Source: Ruminococcus sp. AM22-13 (GTDB lineage: Bacteria; Bacillota; Clostridia; Lachnospirales; Lachnospiraceae). From it: 64,000 bases of DNA. Position numbers and translations under genes: made by a program. Shown piece after piece: positions 33,383 through 42,511 of the stretch. The number at the start of each line of letters is the position of its first letter. Position 1 is the stretch's first letter. The stretch is taken from contig NZ_QRIL01000020.1 in the NCBI RefSeq assembly GCF_003471165.1, positions 1-64,000 of the forward strand, written 5' to 3'. The notes beneath the pieces are model-generated. The model made no database searches. It was not told where the DNA came from and saw only the letters and a list, made by a program, of their open reading frames with translations.

Positions 33383-34304
33383 TTAAAAATCCTCCGAAAC
33401 ATTCTTCAAATATTTTTTTTGAACAGGAACGTGTTTCTTCTGAAAAACGGGCATATCGTTTCAGAAATTCTTCACCGTATGGTGTCAGTTCACTATGGCT
33501 TCCCCTTGTACCGCCCTGGCTTCTGATGATCAGAGGTTCATGAAGCTGTGATTCCAGGGTATGGATCAGGTTCCAGCTGGTAGAATAGGAAATGTGCATG
33601 CGCTCACAGGCATCACGGACAGATCCTGTTTCATGGATCAGTGTAAGCAGCGAATAGAGCTTTTCATCAAAAAAAACTTTTTCCCGGGCTAGCTGAATAT
33701 GGATTTCAGAACGGATCAGGCTCTGGTTGTGTATGCGGAGGAGTTCATCGTAATCCTCTGGTGTATCAGCATCATGAATAATACCGGGATCCTCTACATT
33801 AAGATAATACATGGGTTCCCCGCAATTATCCACAGCACCTTTAAGTCCTGATTTTCCGTCATCACTTAGAATGGAATCAATCAGTGTGGAACGAATCAGA
33901 ATGGGATGACCGGGATTGCCATTACAGACCGGAGTTACAAGGGGACGCCCCAGAGAGAGCATTTGCGTGACTGTATGGGCTGTGAACAGCGGAACATCAA
34001 CAGGTGTAAAGAGTACCGTATCCACTTTGTCTTTCAGATACTCAAGTCCGATCCTGACAGAATCAAACATATGAGTGTTTGCATAGTTCTCATTTCGAAG
34101 AAAGACTACATTATTGGAAGCCAGGTGGCATTCCAGAACATCTGCATGATATCCGGTTACCACTACTACTTTGGAGATTCCGGCCTGCCGGAAATTATTG
34201 ATCACGCGCTGTGCGATGGAAATGGAGCCAAGCTGAAGCATGGGTTTAAAGTCTCCCATTCGTGATGATTTCCCCGCAGCCACGATGAGGGCGCCTGTCT
34301 GCAT
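33375..34304 (-). CDS. MobA-like NTP transferase fused to ModE-like HTH (DVU_1551 family)
   Basis: The 309-residue protein starts with a MobA/MocA-like nucleotidyltransferase domain (ALIVAAGKSSRMGDFKPML; DVPLFTAH as the acidic metal site; residues 1-200). It ends with a winged helix resembling the N-terminus of ModE or LysR (LYSLLTLIHETGSVRDACERMHISYSTSWNLIHTLESQL). MocA makes molybdopterin cytosine dinucleotide, the cofactor form of many Mo hydroxylases. The HTH suggests an enzyme that also senses and regulates, probably at the divergent 34305-34514 promoter region. It is first in the leftward maturation operon. Confidence 0.9.
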   Translation of the reverse strand: MQTGALIVAAGKSSRMGDFKPMLQLGSISIAQRVINNFRQAGISKVVVVTGYHADVLECHLASNNVVFLRNENYANTHMFDSVRIGLEYLKDKVDTVLFTPVDVPLFTAHTVTQMLSLGRPLVTPVCNGNPGHPILIRSTLIDSILSDDGKSGLKGAVDNCGEPMYYLNVEDPGIIHDADTPEDYDELLRIHNQSLIRSEIHIQLAREKVFFDEKLYSLLTLIHETGSVRDACERMHISYSTSWNLIHTLESQLHEPLIIRSQGGTRGSHSELTPYGEEFLKRYARFSEETRSCSKKIFEECFGGFLNA

Positions 34305-34514
34305 TCAGATACCTCCTTCTTTCAATGATATTATACAAATTTGATATTATTATAACATATAAAAGAATAAAAATAGTTAAAATTTTAAATAAAACAAAAT
34401 AAAATTGTCTGGAATATATAAAGTAGCCAACTATTAATTATTTGTAATTTGTATAATTGTGCAAAATCATGGTAGTATGGATATATAAAATAACGTGGAC
34501 AGGAGAACTTTTTT

Positions 34515-34775
34515 ATGGATAAGATTTTTGAGATTACCGCAAAAGAAGTTACTGTACAGGTAAAAGATGAGCGTACAGGGGTTGTATACAGCCGGACGCT
34601 TCCCATCGATTATTATGAGAATGCAAATGTTTTAAAGCTCAGCGGTGAGAATCTGGACGGGAGTAGCTCTTCCATTGTTTTCTATTCTGCCAGAGGAATA
34701 GAGAGACTGAAAGATCTGACAGGCAAAGGGGCTGATCATGATCCGTGTGGAGTGCATAAGCCTGAAGATCGGTAA
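34515..34775 (+). CDS. Unrecognised small protein heading the Mo-hydroxylase operon
   Basis: An 86-residue acidic protein, mostly beta (ITAKEVTVQVKDERTGVVYSR, VLKLSGENLDGSSSSIVFYSARG), with a C-terminal HDPCGVH. I do not recognise a family. AGGAGAAC precedes the ATG. It is 84 bp upstream of the oxidoreductase in the same orientation, separated by a hairpin repeat, and probably shares its promoter. A role as small subunit or chaperone is possible but unsupported. Confidence 0.7.
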   Translation: MDKIFEITAKEVTVQVKDERTGVVYSRTLPIDYYENANVLKLSGENLDGSSSSIVFYSARGIERLKDLTGKGADHDPCGVHKPEDR

Positions 34776-34786
34776 TATTAAAATAA

Positions 34787-34828
34787 CGTAACTATTCAGC
34801 GGTCATTGTGAAGGCGCTAACAGTTACG
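34787..34828. repeat. Hairpin repeat element between small protein and oxidoreductase
   Basis: CGTAACT...AGCG pairs with CGCT...AGTTACG around a short loop. It contains TAACTATTCAGC, the inverse of the GCTGAATAGTTA core seen at 14700 and 25128. Likely a small dispersed palindromic element that may also tune downstream expression. Confidence 0.55.
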
Positions 34829-34858
34829 GAATGCGTGTTTTTAAAGGAGGTATGGAAC

Positions 34859-37621
34859 ATGATTAAAAAGACATTGAAGATTAATGGTGTTGAGAGAATA
34901 CTTATTCTTGATAAGGATGAGACACTGGCGCAGGTACTCCGTAATCACCTTCTTCTTACAGGATGTAAGATCGGCTGCGGTGAAGGTCACTGTGGAGCCT
35001 GTAATGTTATTATGAACGGAAAAGTTACAAGATCCTGTATCTACAAGATGAGCCGTGTTCCCGATCATGCAGAGATCACAACCATTGAGGGTGTGGGAAC
35101 ACTTTCTGATATGCACCCGATCCAGGTTGCGTGGATGGCATATGGATGTGCACAGTGCGGTTTCTGTTCACCGGGCTTTATTATTTCGGCAAAAGTGCTT
35201 CTGGATAATAATCCAAGCCCTACCCGTGAAGAGGTAAGAGACTGGTTTAACAAACAGCGTAATCTCTGCCGTTGTACAGGTTACAAGCCGCTGATCGATG
35301 CTACTATGGCAGCAGCAGCAGTTATGCGCGGTGAGATGACAAAGGAAGATCTTGTGTTCAAACAGACAGGGGATTCTATTGTTGGAACAAACTATATCCG
35401 TCCGTCAGCAGCACAGAAGGTAACAGGTACCTGGGACTTTGGTGCGGATGATGCGTTAAAGATGCCTTCAGGAACACTTCGTCTTGCTCTTACACAGGCA
35501 AAGGTTTCTCATGCAAATATCCTCAGCATTGACACAGCAGAAGCAGAGAGCATGCCTGGTGTTGTTCGAGTTATCACAGCAAAAGATATTAAGGCAGCAG
35601 GCGGAACTAATAAGATCAATGGTCTTGTAATGCTTCCAAAACACAACAAGACAGACGGTTTTGAACGTCCTGTACTCTGCGATGAAAAAATCTTCCAGTT
35701 TGGTGATGCGATTGCCATCGTAGCTGCTGATACAGAAGAGCATGCACGTGCAGCAGCAGAAGCAGTTAAAGTTGAGATTGAAGAGCTTCCTGCATACATG
35801 AATGCAATGGATGCCATCGCACCGGATGCAGCGGAGATCCATCCCGGTACTCCGAACGCATTCTTTGAGACAAACTGTATCAAGGGCCCTGATTTTGACT
35901 GGGACAGCATTCCGGATTCACAGCAGGTTGAGATAGAATCTTACTGTTCACGTCAGCCTCATCTTCATCTTGAGCCGGACTGCGGTTATGGTTATATTGA
36001 CGAAGACGGTATGATAACTGTTCATTCCAAATCCATTGGTATCCATCTGCATATGCCTATGATCGCTGATGGTATCGGTGTGCCAATGGAGAACTTACGA
36101 ATTGTTCAGAATCATGCAGGAGGAACCTTTGGTTACAAGTTCTCTCCTACAAATGAGGCTTTGATCGGTGCTGCTGTTAAGATTCTTGAACGTCCAGTAT
36201 CTCTGGTATTTAATCAGTTCCAGAATATTACATATACAGGAAAGAGATCTCCTGCATTTATGAATATCAAGCTTGCAGCAGATGAAAACGGTAAGCTTCT
36301 TGCACTCTGGGGCAATAACTATGTGGATCATGGTCCATACTCAGAATTCGGTGACCTGCTTACAATGAGACTTTCCCAGTTTACAGGTGCAGGTTATGGA
36401 ATCAATTCTATCCGTAATAAATCTACAACAGTATTTACAAACCACGCATGGGGTTCCGCATTCCGTGCTTACGGTTCTCCGCAGTCTTACATGGGATCTG
36501 AGATCGCGATAGATGTTCTGGCAGCAAAGATGGGAATCGACCCGTTCGATATCCGTGAAATGAACTGTTACAAAGAATCCGAAGGCAGTACGATCCCTAC
36601 AGGTTATCCGCCTGAAGTATACTGTGAAGAAGATCTGTTCAAGACAGCACGTCCACTGTATGAAGCAGCTAAGAAACGTGTGGCTGAAAAGAATGCAGCT
36701 TCTGATGGTAAGATCAAATATGGCATCGGTGTATCTCTCGGTGTATATGGCTGTGGCCTTGACGGTGTTGATACATCAAACGCATTTGCAGAGCTGAATC
36801 CGGATGGAACAGTTACAATGTATGCTGCATGGGAAGATCATGGACAGGGCGCTGATATGGGTGTTCTTGTATCATCTCATGAAACACTTCGTCAGGCAGG
36901 AATCAGACCGGAACAGATTAAACTTGTTATGAATGATACCAAGACATGTCCTAATGCAGGTCCTGCAGGTGGATCACGTTCACAGGTTATGTCAGGTAAT
37001 GCATGTCGTCTGGCAGCAGAAAACCTTGTGGCAGCCATGAAAAAAGAAGACGGAACATTTCGTACTTATGATGAAATGGTGGCTGAAGGTCTTGCAACAA
37101 AATATGAAGGTAACTGGGTAACAACCTTCTGTGCAGATCATCCGATTGATCAGGATACAGCACAGGGAGATCCATTTGCAACCTACATGTACACGATCTT
37201 CCTTCCGGAAGTTGCTGTTAATACAGAAACAGGTAAAGTTAAAGTTGAGAAGTTCACCTGTGTGGCTGATGTAGGTACGATTATGAACAGACTTCTTGTA
37301 GAAGGCAACTTCTACGGTGGTCTTGTACAGGGTATCGGTCTTGCTCTTACAGAAGATTTCGAGGATCTGAACCATGATACTTCTCTGAAAAACTGTGGTA
37401 TTCCGTATCCAAATGATGCGCCGGATGATATTGAACTTCATTTCAATGAAACATATCGTCCAAGTGGTCCTTACGGTGCTGCCGGCTGTGGTGAGGCTCC
37501 GTTGGATGCTCCTCATCCTGCAATCCTGAATGCAATCTACAATGCTACAGGCGCACGTATCACACGTGTTCCTGCCCGCCCTGAAAAGATTCTTGCAGCA
37601 TTAAAGGAACTTGAAAAATAA
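34859..37621 (+). CDS. Molybdopterin-dependent aldehyde oxidoreductase (xanthine oxidase family, DVU_1559 type)
   Basis: The 920-residue single-chain enzyme has an N-terminal plant-type [2Fe-2S] domain (GCKIGCGEGHCGAC, residues 35-48) and a second all-helical [2Fe-2S] domain (CAQCGFCSPG near 98-107, NLCRCTGY near 138). A large molybdopterin-binding region then runs to the end. It contains AGGTFGYKFSP and, near the C-terminus, GCGEAPLDAPHPAI with the catalytic Glu. No FAD domain lies between, as in MOP-type aldehyde oxidoreductases. It hydroxylates an aldehyde or heterocycle using water and passes electrons to an external acceptor, probably the next gene's product. AAAGGAGG fixes the start. 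Confidence 0.95.
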   Translation: MIKKTLKINGVERILILDKDETLAQVLRNHLLLTGCKIGCGEGHCGACNVIMNGKVTRSCIYKMSRVPDHAEITTIEGVGTLSDMHPIQVAWMAYGCAQCGFCSPGFIISAKVLLDNNPSPTREEVRDWFNKQRNLCRCTGYKPLIDATMAAAAVMRGEMTKEDLVFKQTGDSIVGTNYIRPSAAQKVTGTWDFGADDALKMPSGTLRLALTQAKVSHANILSIDTAEAESMPGVVRVITAKDIKAAGGTNKINGLVMLPKHNKTDGFERPVLCDEKIFQFGDAIAIVAADTEEHARAAAEAVKVEIEELPAYMNAMDAIAPDAAEIHPGTPNAFFETNCIKGPDFDWDSIPDSQQVEIESYCSRQPHLHLEPDCGYGYIDEDGMITVHSKSIGIHLHMPMIADGIGVPMENLRIVQNHAGGTFGYKFSPTNEALIGAAVKILERPVSLVFNQFQNITYTGKRSPAFMNIKLAADENGKLLALWGNNYVDHGPYSEFGDLLTMRLSQFTGAGYGINSIRNKSTTVFTNHAWGSAFRAYGSPQSYMGSEIAIDVLAAKMGIDPFDIREMNCYKESEGSTIPTGYPPEVYCEEDLFKTARPLYEAAKKRVAEKNAASDGKIKYGIGVSLGVYGCGLDGVDTSNAFAELNPDGTVTMYAAWEDHGQGADMGVLVSSHETLRQAGIRPEQIKLVMNDTKTCPNAGPAGGSRSQVMSGNACRLAAENLVAAMKKEDGTFRTYDEMVAEGLATKYEGNWVTTFCADHPIDQDTAQGDPFATYMYTIFLPEVAVNTETGKVKVEKFTCVADVGTIMNRLLVEGNFYGGLVQGIGLALTEDFEDLNHDTSLKNCGIPYPNDAPDDIELHFNETYRPSGPYGAAGCGEAPLDAPHPAILNAIYNATGARITRVPARPEKILAALKELEK

Positions 37622-37652
37622 CTGTTAGTATAATTTTATCATGTGCTATAAT

Positions 37653-37680
37653 AAGGGGAGACGGGAGACTGTCTCCCCTT
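37653..37680 (+). promoter_or_regulatory. Intercistronic hairpin
   Basis: A perfect 10-bp stem AAGGGGAGAC/GTCTCCCCTT with an eight-base loop between the oxidoreductase and the next gene. There is almost no T-run, so RNA stabilisation, processing or partial attenuation is more likely than full termination. Confidence 0.6.
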
Positions 37681-37704
37681 TGGAAATGAAAGGAGTATCG
37701 GGTT

Positions 37705-39999
37705 ATGACATATATACAGGAAAGAGGTTCCACTCATGTTTATCACGTAAATCGAATGTCAAAGGAAGAGATGGATCATATGATCGGTCTCTGTGTTCAT
37801 GAACAGCCGGCGTACTGTGTTGCAGCCTGTCCTTTCAAAGCAGATACAAAAGAAATGTTGTTTTATGCTGCAAAAGGAAACTTTAAGAAAGCTCTGGCTA
37901 TCTATGAAAAGATCACACCATTTCCCATGATCCTCTGTGACGGATGTACTGCACCCTGTGAGGAGAAATGCAGACTCTGTGAGCTGGGTGATGGCATATC
38001 TATACGTGAAGTAGAACGTGCCATTGTCCGATATGGGGAACCTGGAAAACGGAGCAGTGTATTTCGTATCAGAAAGAAAAAAAAGGCTGTGATTTTTGGC
38101 TCAGGATTATTCCCGCTATTTCTTGCAGGGGAACTGGAAAAGAAGATGTATCCTGCAACCATTTACTGTCAGGAGAAAGATTATGAAGCCTATATTGCAG
38201 CAGCAGCACCGGAGCTTTCGGAATCAGATTGTAGAAATGAAGCAAAACGTCTCAGTTCCATGGATCTTTCCTTTGAATTCGGATGCAGTCTTGACCTTCC
38301 GTTTATCAGAGAGAAAATGAAGGAGGCAGATGTGGTCTGTGCTTCAGAGGAGGTGGCCAAAAAGCTGGCTCCTGAAGAAACAGCAGACGCAGAGATCATG
38401 CTGAGAGAACAGGCAGGGATCGTCAGCGGTCCGGCCCAGTCTGTGATGGATGCGGCTTTTGCTGCAAAAAGAGCTGCCCTGACTGTAGATCTCCTTGTTC
38501 AGAACCTTTCACCCCACAGTAACAGAGGCAGTGAAGGGGCAGTTACCACCAGACTCTATACAAATATGGAAGGGATGAAAGGTTCCAAAAAGATTCCCTG
38601 CAGCATAGATGGATATTCAAAGGAAGAAGCTGTTGAGGAAGCAAAACGATGCATTCAGTGCCACTGTGATGAGTGTATGAAAAGCTGTGTCTATTTAAGT
38701 GAATATAAAAAGCACCCTGGTCTTCTTGCACGTGAAATCTATAATAATACCCAGATCATTATGGGAGATCACCAGATGAATAAACCGATGAATTCCTGTT
38801 CACTCTGCGGACAGTGCACTGTAACCTGTCCAAATGGGTTTGATATGAGCCAGGTCTGCAAATCTGCAAGAGAAAATATGGTGTCTACAGACAAGATGCC
38901 TCTGGCACCTCATGAATTTGCATTGATGGATATGCTGTTCTCCAATTCGGAGGCTTTCTTATGCAGACCTCAGCCGGGATATGAAACCTGCAGATATGTA
39001 TTTTTCCCGGGATGTCAGGCAGGAGCTATAGCGCCGGATGTTGTCACAGAGGCATATGAGGATCTTTGCAGGAGGACAGAGGGCGGTGTTGCTCTGATGC
39101 TGGGATGTTGTGGTGCTATCAGTGAATGGGCAGGACGCTATGAAATGACAGAAAAGGTAAATGAACAGCTGAAGCAGGAACTTGCAAAGCTGGGAGATCC
39201 TATGATCATAGCAGGCTGTCCAAGCTGTATGAAACAGTTAAAAGAGAGTCTTGGTGCCAGAATCACAGGAATCTGGGAGATCTTAAAGGAGATCGGACTT
39301 CCCGGACAGGCAAAAGGACTGGAGATACCTGTTGCAATACATGATGCCTGCGGCGCCAGGGGAAATACACAGACACAGGATACAATAAGAGAGCTTCTTG
39401 CAGATATGGGGTGCACTGTTGTAAACACAAAATATTCCAGAGATCTGTCTCCCTGTTGCGGATACGGCGGACTGACTTCCTACGCTAATAAAGAGATGGC
39501 AGATAAAATGACAGAAAAGTGTCTGGAACGATCCGATGCCCCATATATAACGTACTGCATGGCATGCAGGGACCGATTTGTCAGGGAAGGCAGGGAATCC
39601 AGACATATCCTTGAACTTCTGTATGGCACAAATGCCGTCAATATGCCGGATATCAGTGAAAAACGCTACAACCGGCTTGTGCTAAAAGAGAAGCTTTTAA
39701 AAAATATATGGAATGAGGAACTGATGATGGAGAAAAAAGATTATACCGTTGCATATACAGAAGATGCTATCAGTATGATGGATGAACGTATGATACTGAA
39801 AAGTGATGTGGAGCGTGTATTATCAGATTACAGAGAAAACCAGGAAGCGATTTTTGATGAAGAGACAAAAGAACTGGTGACAAGGAGCAGACTTGGAAAT
39901 GTGACATTCTGGGTGCGATTTGTGGAAACTGAAGAAGGGTATCTGGTACGCAGAGCATACAGTCACAGAATGAATATTATGAAAAGGGTGGGACAGTAA
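37705..39999 (+). CDS. Dicluster-binding/CCG-domain redox protein (DVU_1558 type)
   Basis: The 764-residue protein combines a glutamate-synthase-small-subunit-like N-terminal cluster domain (CVAACPFKAD near 38-47; CDGCTAPCEEKCRLC near 78-92) with a reduced Rossmann segment GSGLFP near 132. A cysteine-rich stretch (CIQCHCDECMKSC near 316-328), a ferredoxin motif CSLCGQCTVTCP (366-377), and two heterodisulfide-reductase CCG motifs (CCGAISE near 467, CCGYGG near 582) follow. About 90 residues of unknown function end the protein. It should carry electrons between the molybdenum enzyme and a cellular acceptor. The FAD/NAD domain is much shorter than in related proteins. Confidence 0.85.
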   Translation: MTYIQERGSTHVYHVNRMSKEEMDHMIGLCVHEQPAYCVAACPFKADTKEMLFYAAKGNFKKALAIYEKITPFPMILCDGCTAPCEEKCRLCELGDGISIREVERAIVRYGEPGKRSSVFRIRKKKKAVIFGSGLFPLFLAGELEKKMYPATIYCQEKDYEAYIAAAAPELSESDCRNEAKRLSSMDLSFEFGCSLDLPFIREKMKEADVVCASEEVAKKLAPEETADAEIMLREQAGIVSGPAQSVMDAAFAAKRAALTVDLLVQNLSPHSNRGSEGAVTTRLYTNMEGMKGSKKIPCSIDGYSKEEAVEEAKRCIQCHCDECMKSCVYLSEYKKHPGLLAREIYNNTQIIMGDHQMNKPMNSCSLCGQCTVTCPNGFDMSQVCKSARENMVSTDKMPLAPHEFALMDMLFSNSEAFLCRPQPGYETCRYVFFPGCQAGAIAPDVVTEAYEDLCRRTEGGVALMLGCCGAISEWAGRYEMTEKVNEQLKQELAKLGDPMIIAGCPSCMKQLKESLGARITGIWEILKEIGLPGQAKGLEIPVAIHDACGARGNTQTQDTIRELLADMGCTVVNTKYSRDLSPCCGYGGLTSYANKEMADKMTEKCLERSDAPYITYCMACRDRFVREGRESRHILELLYGTNAVNMPDISEKRYNRLVLKEKLLKNIWNEELMMEKKDYTVAYTEDAISMMDERMILKSDVERVLSDYRENQEAIFDEETKELVTRSRLGNVTFWVRFVETEEGYLVRRAYSHRMNIMKRVGQ

Positions 40000-40220
40000 T
40001 GGCAGCAGAGAGAACATATTATACCATTGATCCTGAGGGAAAGCTGACCTGCATGAAATGCAAGGTTCCTCTTGTAAAAGGAAAAGCAAAATTTATGTAT
40101 CTGGAGAACGGTTTTCCTGTTGAGATGCCGGTTTGTCCCAAATGTGGTTTTGTCTATGTTCCGGAAGAACTGGCTCTTGGAAAGGTTCTGGCAGTGGAAC
40201 GTGCACTGGAGGATAAATAG
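39999..40220 (+). CDS. Small zinc-ribbon redox protein (DVU_1557/CLJU_RS11820 family)
   Basis: The 73-residue protein has two CxxC pairs (CMKCKVPL near 18-25 and VCPKCGFVYVPEEL near 45-58), a rubredoxin- or zinc-ribbon-like metal site. The ATG overlaps the preceding TAA by one base (TAATG). The next gene starts directly after its own stop. It is a constant small member of the conserved Mo-hydroxylase suite. I expect it to bind iron or zinc and to act as electron or sulfur relay, which is inference. Confidence 0.85.
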   Translation: MAAERTYYTIDPEGKLTCMKCKVPLVKGKAKFMYLENGFPVEMPVCPKCGFVYVPEELALGKVLAVERALEDK

Positions 40221-40754
40221 ATGAACAGACATCCCGGAGGGGAAGAGCAGACACTTCATCTTCTGAAAAGCATAGAACTGAAAAAAGGAATGAAAGCTCT
40301 GGATCTGGGAGCAGGAGAGGGAGAGACAGTGCGGATTATGAAAGCATTTGGTCTGAATGTGCAGGGGGTGGATCTTGCTCCGCGAAGCAGTGAGGTGCAG
40401 AGGGGAGATTTTCTGGACCTTCAGTATGCAGCAGACAGTATGGATCTCTGTATCAGCCAGTGTGCATTTTTTGTCAGCAGAAATCAGAAAAAGGCAGTTT
40501 CTGAATGCTGGCGTGTACTGAAAAAGGGAGGATTTCTTTTACTGTCAGATCTGGATCCGGGCAATCTTTTGGAAATTGTGAAAGAAACAGGATTTACGAT
40601 TCTCTGTCAGGAGGACCAGACTGCTCTCTGGAGAGAATATTATCTGGAAGCAATCTGGAATGATTCATTCTGCTGCGAAGATTATAAGCTTTTGCAGAAT
40701 GAATACAAAGGCAGAAAAATAGGCTATACCATGGTGGTTGGCAGAAAGGAGTAA
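40221..40754 (+). CDS. trsM: TrsM-type SAM methyltransferase (DVU_1556 family)
   Basis: The 177-residue class I methyltransferase is recognised by MKALDLGAGEGETVRIM (motif I), VQGVDLAPRSSEVQRGDF, and the post-motif ECWRVLKKGGFLLLSDLDPG. It begins at the base after the preceding stop. TrsM is named for its constant pairing with the radical SAM protein TrsS, three genes on. The pair may build or modify a cofactor or peptide part of the oxidoreductase system. The methyl acceptor is unknown. Confidence 0.85.
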   Translation: MNRHPGGEEQTLHLLKSIELKKGMKALDLGAGEGETVRIMKAFGLNVQGVDLAPRSSEVQRGDFLDLQYAADSMDLCISQCAFFVSRNQKKAVSECWRVLKKGGFLLLSDLDPGNLLEIVKETGFTILCQEDQTALWREYYLEAIWNDSFCCEDYKLLQNEYKGRKIGYTMVVGRKE

Positions 40755-40757
40755 TGT

Positions 40758-41189
40758 ATGGATCTCTACGAAAGAATAATGGAATTAGGCAGCATGGGAT
40801 ATCATTGTTCACAGATTATTATGATCATGACTCTGGAAACCATAGGAGAGGAAAATCCACAGCTTGTAAAGGCAATGGGAGGCCTTGGAGGAGGAATTGG
40901 TTACTGTGGAGATACCTGTGGGTGTCTGACAGGAAGTGCCTGTGCAATCGGATATTTTCTCGGTAATCTGGCTCCTGAGGAGAAGGAAGATGCACAGATG
41001 AAGCCGGCTGTACAGGAATTATATCAGTGGTTCCGCCAGAAGACAGAGGAAGAATTTGGAGCTTTTTACTGTAAGGATATCACTCATCTGGAATGGGGCA
41101 TAATTATGGAGAAATGTCCCGGACTTATTGCAGATACTTATACAAAAGTTATGGAAATACTGATAGAACGGGAGGTACTGGAGCTTTGA
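40758..41189 (+). CDS. C-GCAxxG-C-C family protein (DVU_1555 type)
   Basis: The 143-residue protein shows the cysteine arrangement of this family: GYHCSQ near residue 17, then GGGIGYCGDTCGCLTGSACA near 50-69, and a late single Cys (FYCKDITH, CPGLI). Clustered cysteines suggest Fe-S or metal binding. In the conserved suite this protein accompanies TrsM and TrsS. Three bases separate it from trsM, and the radical SAM start overlaps its stop. Confidence 0.85.
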   Translation: MDLYERIMELGSMGYHCSQIIMIMTLETIGEENPQLVKAMGGLGGGIGYCGDTCGCLTGSACAIGYFLGNLAPEEKEDAQMKPAVQELYQWFRQKTEEEFGAFYCKDITHLEWGIIMEKCPGLIADTYTKVMEILIEREVLEL

Positions 41190-42511
41190 TCACCATCGGC
41201 AAAACAAAAAGTGTCTGTCCGGAATGTATGAAGGTAGTTCCTGCCAAAAAGTGTATTGGTGAAGACGGGATTTATCTGGTAAAGGAATGTAATGCTCATG
41301 GGAAATTTCAGACTCTGATCTGGGAGGGAAATGTAACAGATTATCTTTCCTGGGAAAGAGAAAATCTCTCAGCAGAAACTCCTGTAAATCCGAAGGTTAA
41401 AGAAAAATCCTGTCCGGATAATTGCGGACTCTGTGAGGAACATGAAAGAAAAGGGTGCTGTATGATCCTGGAAGTCACAAAACGCTGTAATATGCACTGC
41501 CCTGTCTGCTTTGCTTCAGCAGGAGAAGACGGGGAAAACGGAGATATTCCTATCAGTGAAATAGAAAAACAGTATGATTTTCTGATGGCTCACGGAGGTC
41601 CTTTTAATATACAGCTCTCAGGAGGAGAGCCAACCATGAGAGATGATCTGCCTGAGATCATACATATGGGAAGAAAAAAAGGATTTACATTTTTTCAGTT
41701 AAATACCAATGGGATCCGGCTTGCCAGGGAGGATGGATATGCCAGAAAGCTGAAAAAAGCAGGACTGAATACAGTATTTCTTCAGTTTGACGGTGTGACA
41801 GATCAGGTTTATGAGACTTTGCGTGGGCAGGCTATGATGGAACTGAAGAAAAAGGCGATCTTAAACTGCTCAGAAGCAGAGCTTGGTATTGCTCTTGTGC
41901 CGGTCATAGCGCCGGGAGTAAATGATATGCAGGTAGGGGATATCCTGAAATTTGGTCTGGATCATATGCCCTTTGTCCGTGGCGTACATTTTCAGCCTAT
42001 CAGTTATTTTGGCAGATGTTCCCAGAAGCGCCCCACAAATCCCATCACCATACCAAAGATGCTGAGACTTATTGAAGAACAGACAGAGGGACTGATGAAA
42101 ATTGAGGATTTTGCAGGCGGCGGAGCAGAGAATCCCTACTGCTCCTTCCATGCAAGTTATCTGAGAAAAGGGGAGCGGGAACTGAAGCTTCTTGAAAAAA
42201 AATCAGGAAAAGGATGCTGCTGTACTACCAGTGATGATTCCAGACAGTATGTGGAAAATCAGTGGAGCTACAGTACAAAAAACTATGATGAAGGAGAAAT
42301 GACACAGACAGATGCGCTGGATGAGTTTCTGACCCGGATACATAATGAAACCTTTGCAGTATCAGGCATGATCTTTCAGGATGCCTGGAATCTGGATCTT
42401 GACCGTCTGAAACGCTGTTATATCTGTGAAGTGGATCCTGATTATGGAATGGTGCCATTCTGTGCATATAATCTGACTAATCTGAAAGGAACATATTTAT
42501 ACAGAAAGTGA
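41186..42511 (+). CDS. trsS: Radical SAM protein TrsS (cysteine form)
   Basis: The 441-residue radical SAM enzyme has an N-terminal zinc-ribbon-like pair (CPECMKVVPAKKC near 11-23), CPDNCGLC near 76-83, and the 4Fe-4S/SAM motif CNMHCPVC with Cys101, Cys105, Cys108. GGEPTMR supplies the SAM-binding loop. The C-terminus is Cys-rich (CYICEVDPDYGMVPFCAYNL). Some TrsS relatives are selenoproteins; no in-frame TGA occurs here. The start is TTG at 41186, overlapping the previous stop, with GGAGGT upstream. The frame upstream of it lies inside the preceding gene. Resemblance to tetraether-type radical SAM enzymes is noted, but the substrate is unknown. Confidence 0.9.
   Translation: MITIGKTKSVCPECMKVVPAKKCIGEDGIYLVKECNAHGKFQTLIWEGNVTDYLSWERENLSAETPVNPKVKEKSCPDNCGLCEEHERKGCCMILEVTKRCNMHCPVCFASAGEDGENGDIPISEIEKQYDFLMAHGGPFNIQLSGGEPTMRDDLPEIIHMGRKKGFTFFQLNTNGIRLAREDGYARKLKKAGLNTVFLQFDGVTDQVYETLRGQAMMELKKKAILNCSEAELGIALVPVIAPGVNDMQVGDILKFGLDHMPFVRGVHFQPISYFGRCSQKRPTNPITIPKMLRLIEEQTEGLMKIEDFAGGGAENPYCSFHASYLRKGERELKLLEKKSGKGCCCTTSDDSRQYVENQWSYSTKNYDEGEMTQTDALDEFLTRIHNETFAVSGMIFQDAWNLDLDRLKRCYICEVDPDYGMVPFCAYNLTNLKGTYLYRK

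Noticed and set aside
34305..34514. Molybdenum-cofactor riboswitch upstream of the Mo operon
   Set aside because: The leader is A+T-rich with little pairing and no Moco-RNA-like architecture that I can recognise.
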